Made by a program: the position numbers and the translations under genes. Shown here piece after piece: positions 57,659 through 64,000 of a stretch of DNA of 64,000 bases. This DNA is from Sphingobium sp. AP49. GTDB taxonomy: Bacteria > Pseudomonadota > Alphaproteobacteria > Sphingomonadales > Sphingomonadaceae. The notes beneath the pieces are model-generated. The model had not been told where the DNA came from, did not search any database, and worked only from the letters and a program-made list of their open reading frames with translations. Location: NCBI RefSeq assembly GCF_000281715.2, contig NZ_CP124576.1, forward strand, positions 1,371,501 to 1,435,500, given 5' to 3'. The number at the start of each line of letters is the position of its first letter. The stretch's first letter is position 1.

Positions 57659-57676
57659 AGCGCCCCATGGGGCGCT
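57659..57676. terminator. palindromic terminator region between mutT and bfr
   Basis: AGCGCCCCATGGGGCGCT is a perfect 18-base palindrome 15 bases after the mutT stop. It is followed by another hairpin (GCTGCAA at 57684-57690 with TTGCAGC at 57699-57705) and a GC-rich one near 57715-57745. There is no clean T-run, so this is a likely but weak convergent terminator. Confidence 0.45.
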
Positions 57677-57753
57677 TGGTCGGGCTGCAAGCAGGCATTT
57701 GCAGCCATCATGGGGCGGGGCGGCCGCCGGACAGCCGGCCCCGCGCGTCGGTG

Positions 57754-58233
57754 TCAGTCTTCCTTCGCCTTGCTCTGCAGCTGGACATAATTCTGGATGC
57801 CCATGCGCTCGATCATCTCGAATTGGGTTTCCAGCGTATCGACATGCTCTTCCTCGCTTTCGAGGATATACTGGAACAGGTCGCGGCTGACGAAATCCTT
57901 GATCGACTCGCAATAGGCGATGGCGTCGCGCAGCACGGGCAGCGCTTCATATTCCAGCTCCAGATCGGCCTTGAGGATTTCCTCGACCGTCTCGCCGATC
58001 TTCAGCCGGCCAAGCAGCTGGAAATTGGGCAGGCCGTCCAGGAACAGGATGCGCTCCGCCACCTTGTCGGCGTGCTTCATCTCGTCGATCGATTCCTCAT
58101 ACTCAAACTTGGCGAGCTTCTCGATGCCCCAATGGTTGAGGATGCGATAGTGGAGGAAATATTGGTTGATCGCGGTCAGCTCGTTCTTGAGGACCTCGTT
58201 CAGATAATCGATAACCTTCTGGTCGCCCTTCAT
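57754..58233 (-). CDS. bfr: bacterioferritin
   Basis: 159-residue four-helix ferritin subunit. Glu18, Glu51 and His54 in LNEVLKNELT and ESIDEMKHAD, and Glu94 and Glu127 in LELEYEALP and ESEEEH, fit the diiron centre. Met52 is the haem ligand that distinguishes Bfr from ferritin. It stores iron in the cytosol. It lies 161 bases after bfd on the same strand and may be co-regulated. Confidence 0.97.
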   Translation of the reverse strand: MKGDQKVIDYLNEVLKNELTAINQYFLHYRILNHWGIEKLAKFEYEESIDEMKHADKVAERILFLDGLPNFQLLGRLKIGETVEEILKADLELEYEALPVLRDAIAYCESIKDFVSRDLFQYILESEEEHVDTLETQFEMIERMGIQNYVQLQSKAKED

Positions 58234-58394
58234 GGCGCTATGCTCCGGCTGTTATTGGGAATGGCCGGACATATAAAGGTTTCGCATCCGGTTGTTAAGC
58301 CGGAAAGCCGCCGAAAACCGCCATTTTTCAGGCGGCTATTGCGTGGTGTTCGCGATTGCCGAGGGCCTTTTACTGCGCCTGCTTCGCAATGATA

Positions 58395-58565
58395 TCAGGC
58401 CGTCGCGCGCTCCGCCGCGATGATCGTGCGGGCAAAGCCGACGCACTGGCCGCACTTGGGGCGGCGGCCGAAACGGGCATAGGCGCTACAGGGGGTATCG
58501 GCACCATCGCGTGCGGCTTCCCGCAGATCCTTTTCGCGAATGGCATTGCAAACACAGACGACCAT
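58395..58565 (-). CDS. bfd: bacterioferritin-associated ferredoxin
   Basis: 56 residues. MVVCVCNAIREKDLREAAR starts with CxC, and KCGQC completes the CxC...CxxC [2Fe-2S] pattern of Bfd, which reduces ferric iron in Bfr to release it. CAGGAGAA precedes the ATG at 58565. A Fur-type palindrome lies 32 bases upstream of the start, as expected for iron-starvation induction. Confidence 0.93.
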   Translation of the reverse strand: MVVCVCNAIREKDLREAARDGADTPCSAYARFGRRPKCGQCVGFARTIIAAERATA

Positions 58566-58596
58566 TGGATTCTCCTGACCCGTGAAATAGGCCAGA

Positions 58597-58611
58597 TGCT
58601 AATGGATCGCA
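58597..58611 (+). promoter_or_regulatory. Fur-type 7-1-7 palindrome upstream of bfd
   Basis: TGCTAATGGATCGCA, sharing the pattern TGC-N-AATG-N-AT-N-GCA with the mdh site. It is placed between the DUF418 stop and the bfd start, where it would overlap the bfd promoter. Regulation by Fur is inference from position, similarity and the role of Bfd. Confidence 0.5.
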
Positions 58612-58619
58612 ATAGGAGA

Positions 58620-59864
58620 TCATGCGCTTTTGCGAATCTTTTGCACTTTACCCCGCTGCAGACTGCGCCAGATCCATTCGGCAGGGCCGATCGCGAATCG
58701 GCTGAGCCAGGCTTTTGACCACAGCAGCATGATTGCCCAGGCGCTCAGGATGAAGAGGGGAAACAGGGCCGGGCGGACCTGTCCATATAGTCCCAGGCCC
58801 CAGCCATAGAAGAGCGCCGTCATCACCAGGCTGGTGCCCAGATAATTGCTGAGCGCGAGCCTGCCGGCTGCCGCGATGCGAGCGACCAGCCAATGATCGC
58901 GATGGCGCGCCAGCAGCCACAGGATCAGCGCCGCCCAGCCGACGGTCAGCGGAATGCGGAAGGGGAAGGACCAGAGCAGCGCGGTCGCAAAGGCGGTCAG
59001 CGGGGCAAAGCCGCTGGTCGCGACCCAGATGGCCAGGCCGATCATCGGCACCAGTCCGATCAGGAAGCAATGGCGCGCGGTCTGCCTATATTGCTCGGCC
59101 GGCCAGCGCCCGATCAGGAAGCCGCCCTTCAGCATCGCCATGCCCAGCAGCATGAAGCCCAGCGTGTCGAAACCGGTGAAGAGGAAGGTCCATAGCCAAT
59201 CGCCGATGAAGCCGGTCAGATGATGGTGCACGATCCCGCCAAAGCTGCCGGTATAGATGGCGATATCCTGCCGGATGATCGGGCTGTTCGGATCGGACAG
59301 GCCGGCCAGGAAGGCCTCCAGGCCTTCGCGTGTCGCGGCGGCGGCACCCGGCGCGGCGGCGGCATGCGCCCAGCCATAGAGGCTGGCGAGGAAGGCGCCG
59401 CAAATCAGGAAGTGGATCAGGAAGGCGAGGAACGCCCATTTGACCAGCGCGAGCGGTTCCTTCTGGGCGAAGGCAAGGGCGATGGTGCCGACGACGGCAT
59501 AGGTCACCAATATGTCGCCCCACCAGAGCAGGATGTGGTGCAGCAGGCCGATCGCCAGCAGCCAGCCGCCGCGCACCAGTTGCGCTCGCCTCCCGTCCCG
59601 TCCCGCCATTTCCTCCCGGTCGATCAGCAGCAGCATCGATGCCCCGAACAAGAGCGAGAACAGCCCGCGCATCTTGCCGTCGACCAGGATCAGGCTGCTT
59701 GCCCAGAAGGCGATGTCGCCCATCGACATCGGCCCGGCCGCCACGGGATTGAAATAGGCGTTCTGCGGCAGGGCGAAGGCGGTGATGTTCATCCACAATA
59801 TGCCCATGACGGCGCAGCCACGCAGCACGTCCATGGCGGGAATACGGGGCGATACGGCGGTCAT
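58620..59864 (-). CDS. DUF418 (YeiB-like) membrane protein
   Basis: 414 residues with about ten hydrophobic segments. RIPAMDVLRGCAVMGILWMNI at the start and the later FSLLFGASMLLL, and C-terminal LGTSLVMTALFYGWGLGLYG with ALFPLFILSAW, are typical of DUF418. Function is not established; relatives are related to acyltransferase-3-like membrane proteins. ATG at 59864 with AAGGATTG upstream. Its stop is 8 bases beyond the Fur-type site that precedes bfd. Confidence 0.9.
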   Translation of the reverse strand: MTAVSPRIPAMDVLRGCAVMGILWMNITAFALPQNAYFNPVAAGPMSMGDIAFWASSLILVDGKMRGLFSLLFGASMLLLIDREEMAGRDGRRAQLVRGGWLLAIGLLHHILLWWGDILVTYAVVGTIALAFAQKEPLALVKWAFLAFLIHFLICGAFLASLYGWAHAAAAPGAAAATREGLEAFLAGLSDPNSPIIRQDIAIYTGSFGGIVHHHLTGFIGDWLWTFLFTGFDTLGFMLLGMAMLKGGFLIGRWPAEQYRQTARHCFLIGLVPMIGLAIWVATSGFAPLTAFATALLWSFPFRIPLTVGWAALILWLLARHRDHWLVARIAAAGRLALSNYLGTSLVMTALFYGWGLGLYGQVRPALFPLFILSAWAIMLLWSKAWLSRFAIGPAEWIWRSLQRGKVQKIRKSA

Positions 59865-59922
59865 GGGGGGCAATCCTTGAAGATGCTGGCCAAGCGGCCA
59901 TGGCTCTGCCATGCGCCTACCC

Positions 59923-60696
59923 ATGAATCAGGTCCGCAAGCAACGGATAAGCGAGTCCTTCGGCGCGGCGGCGGACCGGTACGACGATCATGCCGGGCCG
60001 CAGCGGACGGCCGCAGCCCTGGTCGCCGACATCGCCCAGCGGCAAAGCCCGCATGGTGTCGCGCGCATCCTGGAAATCGGCTGCGGCACCGGACTGCTTA
60101 CCCGCGACATCCAGACCCGCTGGCCCGGCGCAGAACTGGTCGCGACCGACATCTCGCCGCAGATGCTGGACCGCGCGGCATCGGCCGGGCTGGTCGCCGG
60201 CACTTTCCTGACGATGGACGGGGAAGCGCCCTTGTTCGAGGGCGAATGGTTCGACCTCATCCTCTCCAGCCTTGCCTTCCAATGGTTTGATGATCTGCCT
60301 GCCGCGATCGCGCGGCTGGTGGCGCTGCTCCGCCCCGGCGGCAGCCTGATCTTCTCGACCATGGGGCAGGGCAGTTTCGCCCAATGGCGCGCCGCCCATG
60401 CGGCCTGCGACCTGATGCCGGGCGTGCCTGCCTATCCCTCGCTCGACGCGCTGCGCGCCATGCTGGCGGCCTATGGCGACGCCTTCGCCTTTGACGAGAC
60501 CGTCCTGCTGGACGGGCAGGGCGCCCGCGCGCTCATCGGCCATCTCAAGGGCATTGGCGCGGTGGTGCCGGACGAAGGGCGCCGGCCGCTCTCCCCCGCT
60601 GCGCTGCGCCGGGTCATGGCCGCCTATGACGAAGCAGGCGGCCGTGACGTCTATCAGTTGCTGATCGGACGGGTGACGCGCGCGAACCAGGCATAG
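59923..60696 (+). CDS. bioC: malonyl-ACP O-methyltransferase (BioC-like)
   Basis: 257 residues. MNQVRKQRISESFGAAADRYDDHA aligns with the BioC start, and LEIGCGTGLLTRDI is the SAM-binding loop. FDLILSSLAFQWFDDLP and GGSLIFSTMGQGSF match BioC. BioC methylates malonyl-ACP at the start of pimelate synthesis for biotin. ATG 59911 would add four residues. No other bio genes are nearby. It overlaps the convergent GH43 gene by 43 bases. Confidence 0.82.
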   Translation: MNQVRKQRISESFGAAADRYDDHAGPQRTAAALVADIAQRQSPHGVARILEIGCGTGLLTRDIQTRWPGAELVATDISPQMLDRAASAGLVAGTFLTMDGEAPLFEGEWFDLILSSLAFQWFDDLPAAIARLVALLRPGGSLIFSTMGQGSFAQWRAAHAACDLMPGVPAYPSLDALRAMLAAYGDAFAFDETVLLDGQGARALIGHLKGIGAVVPDEGRRPLSPAALRRVMAAYDEAGGRDVYQLLIGRVTRANQA

Positions 60697-62324
60697 GGGC
60701 CGACCACGGTGCCGACGAAGCCGCCGGCCTCATGGGTACTGAGGAAGCGGGTATCGACATCGCGCGCCAGCACCGCCTCCCGCCCATCTATGCCATAGAC
60801 GAAGCGCGCCGTGCCGCCATCGAAGCCTATCGTCAGGTGGACAGGCTTGGCCGGGTCGATCGGCGCGGAAGCGACCAGTCTGTCACGATCGCTGTTCTCG
60901 CGGACCATCAGCGCGATCTGCGGCTTGCCGTCCGTCTGCGTCACGCCAAAGAACAAAAAGGATCGGTCGGACTGCACCGCCGCCAGCCCCGCCCGGTCGC
61001 CATCCGCCTCCGGCCGATAGATTAGGTCCGTGCTGATGGTCGCGACATGATGCTGCTGGCGCCGCCCGACAAAGGCAGGGGCGCCGCTGAGGTCGCCCAG
61101 CGCTGCTGCGCCGTCCAGCACCAATCCACCCTGTTCCAGCCGATAGACCGGCGCCTTGGGCGTCCGCAGCCCGATCCAGCTCATATCGAGGCGCGGCCCG
61201 TCGAACCGGTCCCGATAGGCAAAATCGCCGCTGGTCGGCGGCGCGTCGGCATCGCTCATGGGCAGGGCGGGGCGCTTGGCCGCATAGGGAATGGCCTTGC
61301 CCGCCTCCAATATATGCGGCCAGCCATCGCGCCATGTGACCGGCAGCAAAAATGTCTCGCGTCCGATATTGTAGAGGTCCGGCCCATAGGGGCGGGTGGC
61401 GAGGAAGGTCGCCCACCAGTCGCCCGCCTGCGTCTGCACCAGCTTGGCATGGCCGGCCGATGTCACCGGATGGGGACGGGCCGGGGCCAAGCTACGCTGG
61501 CTCAGGATCGGATTGCCGGCATAGGGGGCGAAGGGGCCGTGCAGGTCGCGGGCGCGGAACACGACTTCGCTATGCTGGTCGCCGGTGCCGCCCTCAGCCG
61601 CGATCAGATAATAGAAACCCTCGCGCTTCAGCAGATGCGGTCCCTCGATCCAGGACGGCTTCTGGCGGATGTCGACGCCGCCATTGACGATCTGCGTCGC
61701 CGCGCCGGTCATACTGAGCGTGCGCCAGTCAAATTCCTGCACCCAGATCGCCCGATGCCCTTCATAACGGGGCGGCTCGGCCGGCGCGCGATTATTGACG
61801 ATGAAGGCGCGGTCGCCTTCCCAGTAGATCGATGGATCAATCCCCTCGAACGGCAGCCAGTGGGGCTTGGACCATGGCCCGGCCGCGTCCTTCGCCGTCA
61901 TCACGAAATTGCCGCCGCAATCGACGCAGGTACCGACCAGGTAGAAGAGCCCGTCATGGAAGGAGATGTCGGGCGCGAACATGCCGCGCGAACTGCGCAG
62001 GCCGTTGAAATCAAACTGGTCCGGCCGGTCGATCGCGTTGCCGATCTGGCGCCAATGGACCATGTCGGTCGATTGGAAGACCGGTAGCCCCGGATAATGG
62101 GCGAAGGAGGAGTTGACGAGATAATAGGTCTCGCCGACCCGCGTTATGGACGGGTCGGGATAATAGCCCGACAGGATCGGGTTGCGATATTCGTCCGGGC
62201 CGGGTGTCACCTGCTCCTGGGCGCGACCCTCATAGCGAAAATCGCTGAAGCTGGCGGGGCCTGCCAGGGCCGGGCCGGCAATGGCGGCCAGCAACAGCAA
62301 GGCGGCACGACGGGTCTTGCGCAT
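60654..62324 (-). CDS. GH43 family glycosidase (beta-xylosidase/arabinofuranosidase type)
   Basis: 556 residues. The signal peptide (RAALLLLAAIAGPALAG) shows export. The five-bladed catalytic domain has Asp57 in YYPDPS (base), Asp163 in EGIDPS (pKa modulator) and Glu227 in SWIEGPH (acid). A C-terminal concanavalin-like domain (about 360-550) follows. Cleaves xylo- or arabino-oligosaccharide ends in the periplasm. ATG 62324 has GGAGGAGAGGAT upstream. A LacI-type palindrome is 41 bases upstream of the start. The stop overlaps bioC. Confidence 0.9.
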   Translation of the reverse strand: MRKTRRAALLLLAAIAGPALAGPASFSDFRYEGRAQEQVTPGPDEYRNPILSGYYPDPSITRVGETYYLVNSSFAHYPGLPVFQSTDMVHWRQIGNAIDRPDQFDFNGLRSSRGMFAPDISFHDGLFYLVGTCVDCGGNFVMTAKDAAGPWSKPHWLPFEGIDPSIYWEGDRAFIVNNRAPAEPPRYEGHRAIWVQEFDWRTLSMTGAATQIVNGGVDIRQKPSWIEGPHLLKREGFYYLIAAEGGTGDQHSEVVFRARDLHGPFAPYAGNPILSQRSLAPARPHPVTSAGHAKLVQTQAGDWWATFLATRPYGPDLYNIGRETFLLPVTWRDGWPHILEAGKAIPYAAKRPALPMSDADAPPTSGDFAYRDRFDGPRLDMSWIGLRTPKAPVYRLEQGGLVLDGAAALGDLSGAPAFVGRRQQHHVATISTDLIYRPEADGDRAGLAAVQSDRSFLFFGVTQTDGKPQIALMVRENSDRDRLVASAPIDPAKPVHLTIGFDGGTARFVYGIDGREAVLARDVDTRFLSTHEAGGFVGTVVGPYAWFARVTRPISN

Positions 62325-62364
62325 ATCCTCTCCTCCCATTTTTGCCGAGCATAGGAGAGAGGAA

Positions 62365-62380
62365 TTGATAGCGCTATCAA
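62365..62380. promoter_or_regulatory. LacI-family-type operator
   Basis: TTGATAGCGCTATCAA is a perfect 16-base palindrome, with the central TAGCGCTA core typical of LacI/XylR-type operators in alphaproteobacteria. It lies 41-56 bases upstream of the GH43 start on the minus strand, where it would control a promoter. No LacI-family gene is in the window. Confidence 0.7.
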
Positions 62381-62395
62381 AAATCCGAAAGCGCG

Positions 62396-62800
62396 TCAGC
62401 GCGCGGACTTGCGGATCATCAGCTTCAGCCCCGACCAGACTGCATCGACCGCGCAAACCTTGACGTCGACCAGATCGGTCGCCGGCAGGATGACCGCGCG
62501 AATGGCATCCTCGGTGATGTCGGTCGGCACCTTCGACGCCTTCTTGGGCCAGCTTACCCACAGGAAGCCGGCCGGCGCGAGAAAAGGCCTTAGATATGTC
62601 AATTTCGCTGTCATCTTCGCGCGATCGGTGACGAAGATATGGGCCGCATCGATCGGCGCTTCCGGCGCGGAAAGCCGGATCACACCACTCTCGCCAATCT
62701 CCGCCGCGACGCTGTCGGGCATGCCGTCCCACCAGGCGCGCAGCCCGGGCTTCAGGCTCAGCTTCTTGGCCAAAGGCGTACCCGAATAACCGCCGCTCAT
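62396..62800 (-). CDS. DUF3052 family protein
   Basis: 134 residues. YSGTPLAKKLSLKPG, APEAPIDAAHIFVTD, and FLWVSWPKKASKVPTDITED are DUF3052 hallmarks; the function is unknown. It starts at 62800, overlapping the membrane protein gene by 4 bases (ATGA), so translation is probably coupled. Its stop is 15 bases before the GH43 operator. Confidence 0.88.
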   Translation of the reverse strand: MSGGYSGTPLAKKLSLKPGLRAWWDGMPDSVAAEIGESGVIRLSAPEAPIDAAHIFVTDRAKMTAKLTYLRPFLAPAGFLWVSWPKKASKVPTDITEDAIRAVILPATDLVDVKVCAVDAVWSGLKLMIRKSAR

Positions 62801-63270
62801 CGCCTGCGCCCGGCAGCGATGAGGGCGATTGGCAGGCCGACCAAAATGCAGTGGGAAAAGAGCTGGTTGCCAATGTTCCAAGCGATCCGCCCGATTGGCA
62901 GCGCGGCATAGGCGGCGGGCAACCACATCGCCGGCCAACGCCAGGGCCGCACGATCCAGTACATGATGCCCCATAGCAGCAACCCATAAAGCAGGCCGGC
63001 GACGATCGGGTGACGGCGCAGGGCAGGGCGCCGCTGTGCAATCAGCATATAGGCGCCCGCCATGCAGGCCATGATCGCAAAATGCACGGCCAGGCCGACG
63101 ATCGCCCAGAGCCCGACGGGATCGCCCTTGGCGGTGTCGCCGAACGGCCCGCTGGCGACGAATTGCAGCACGGCTAGCGGCTGCATGCCCGCCATGCCGG
63201 CGAAGACGAAAGCAGACAGGATATCGAGTGTGCCGGCGACCCATGTCGCCCGGATGATCCTCTCGCGCAT
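62797..63270 (-). CDS. four-helix membrane protein, unknown function
   Basis: 157 residues with four hydrophobic segments: starts near residues 10-30, 52-78, 88-110 and 130-150. Charged, Arg-rich ends. No recognisable catalytic motif. It is translationally coupled to the DUF3052 gene. The first start is ATG 63270. I do not recognise a family. Confidence 0.75.
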   Translation of the reverse strand: MRERIIRATWVAGTLDILSAFVFAGMAGMQPLAVLQFVASGPFGDTAKGDPVGLWAIVGLAVHFAIMACMAGAYMLIAQRRPALRRHPIVAGLLYGLLLWGIMYWIVRPWRWPAMWLPAAYAALPIGRIAWNIGNQLFSHCILVGLPIALIAAGRRR

Positions 63271-63320
63271 GCGGCGCTCCCCATTTCTCGGGGCGGATCA
63301 TAGCAGATTGCCAGTATCTT

Positions 63321-63351
63321 GTCCCGCCGGATGCGCTGCACCCGGCGGGAC
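63321..63351. terminator. hairpin after purL
   Basis: GTCCCGCCGG and CCGGCGGGAC form a perfect 10-bp stem around an 11-base loop. On the minus strand, downstream of purL, it is followed by AAGATACTGG with no T-run, so it is a T-poor terminator or 3' stabiliser for purL. Confidence 0.5.
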
Positions 63352-63360
63352 AGAAGGTTT

Positions 63361-64000
63361 TTAGAGTTCGCTGTCCATCAGCGCCGGGAAGAAGCCCTCA
63401 TGCGCGGTGCGCAGCGCGTCGATCGACACGCCGGCCACGCTGTCGCCGCCGACGGTGCCGATCTTGACCGCGCCAGCAATCTCGACGCCGGCCGGCGCCG
63501 TGACGACATAGCGGCTCTGGTCTTCGCCGAACGCCGAAGCGGTGGTCAGCGCCACGTCCAGCGTCGCGCCGATCTTGCCGGCCAGCGCCATTTCCGCGAT
63601 CGTGACGATCAGGCCACCGTCGGAAATGTCATGCACGGCATTGACCGTGCCCGCCAAAACCAGCGCGCGGACGGCGTCGCCATTGGCGCGCTCGACGGCC
63701 AGGTCGACCTTGGGCGCGTTACCCGCCTCGCGGCCGGCAATCTCGCGCAGCCAGATGCTCTGGCCGAGGTGGGTGCCTTCGCCGCCGACCAGCCAGATCG
63801 CGTCGCCCTCATTCTTGAACGCCACGGTCGCCATCACGTCGATGTCGGCCAGCAGGCCGATGCCGCCGATCGCCGGGGTCGGCAGGATCGCCGAGCCACC
63901 GCCGGTCGCCTTGGATTCATTGTAGAGGCTGACATTGCCCGACACGATCGGGAAGTCGAACGCGCGGCAGGCGTCGCCCATGCCCTCCAGGCAGCCGGTC
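63361..64000 (-). CDS. purL: phosphoribosylformylglycinamidine synthase subunit PurL (C-terminal part)
   Basis: The last 213 residues are in the window; the 5' part lies beyond 64000. Visible are VSLYNESKATGGGSAILPTPAIGGIG, then VHDISDGGLIVTIAEMAL of the AIRS-type C-terminal domain, and the final region ending MDSEL. PurL forms formylglycinamidine ribonucleotide in purine synthesis with PurQ and PurS. The strand and end are firm; the start is outside. Confidence 0.95.
   Translation of the reverse strand, partial: TGCLEGMGDACRAFDFPIVSGNVSLYNESKATGGGSAILPTPAIGGIGLLADIDVMATVAFKNEGDAIWLVGGEGTHLGQSIWLREIAGREAGNAPKVDLAVERANGDAVRALVLAGTVNAVHDISDGGLIVTIAEMALAGKIGATLDVALTTASAFGEDQSRYVVTAPAGVEIAGAVKIGTVGGDSVAGVSIDALRTAHEGFFPALMDSEL

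Overview
The window is a GC-rich chromosomal segment from an alphaproteobacterium, most likely Sphingomonadales and close to Sphingobium/Sphingomonas. Support: the TCA block sdhB / PaaI thioesterase / zapE / mdh-sucD-sucA-sucB-lpdA; a bamA-skp-fabZ cluster with no lpxD, lpxA or lpxB, as expected of bacteria that carry glycosphingolipids instead of LPS; CtrA-type and GTTC-N7-GTTC LexA-type sites; and Flp pilins. I saw no rRNA, tRNA, CRISPR array, insertion sequence or prophage. The content is almost entirely chromosomal housekeeping, with a few accessory patches. Genus-level placement is inference.

Layout. 1-2.1 kb: 3' part of a Suv3-like helicase gene (minus), divergent from an M23 endopeptidase gene whose promoter region holds a full CtrA-type site. 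3.8-12.5 kb: an envelope patch with two nucleotidyltransferases, a Wzx-type flippase, two outer-membrane barrel proteins, and a translationally coupled operon of a CDP-glycerol glycerophosphotransferase-like protein, a CDP-alcohol phosphatidyltransferase and a HIT protein. 12.7-23.1 kb: TCA-cycle genes closed by a strong terminator. 23.1-24.6 kb: an AT-richer gene of uncertain family, overlapping a diguanylate cyclase tail to tail. 26-31.7 kb: gph-enoyl-CoA hydratase divergent from glmU-metallophosphoesterase, then glmS. 31.7-36.6 kb: GNAT-nitrilase fusion, icd, psd-pssA, and a small membrane protein under a LexA-like box. 36.9-49.1 kb: rpsB, tsf, an ATPase insertion, pyrH, frr, uppS, cdsA, dxr, rseP, bamA, skp, fabZ, rpmE. 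49.2-56.6 kb: aroK-aroB, two unrecognised genes, xerD, accA, an M48 protease. 56.7-58.6 kb: two Flp pilins, mutT, bfr, bfd. 58.6-64 kb: DUF418 protein, bioC, a GH43 glycosidase with a LacI-type operator, a DUF3052 pair, and the 3' end of purL.

How the genes fit together: undecaprenyl/isoprenoid synthesis (dxr, uppS), phospholipid synthesis (cdsA, psd, pssA), UDP-GlcNAc supply (glmS, glmU) and outer-membrane assembly (bamA, skp, rseP) form an envelope programme. Three similar 15-bp Fur-type palindromes lie before sdhB, mdh and bfd and could link TCA flux to iron storage.

Most interesting non-coding signals: two candidate minus-strand small RNAs, one between zapE and mdh beside a Fur-type palindrome and one between rpmE and aroB; the LexA-like box before a 73-residue membrane protein; the CtrA-type site; and the perfect 16-bp operator before the GH43 gene. 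All are read by eye and none has been tested by a search.
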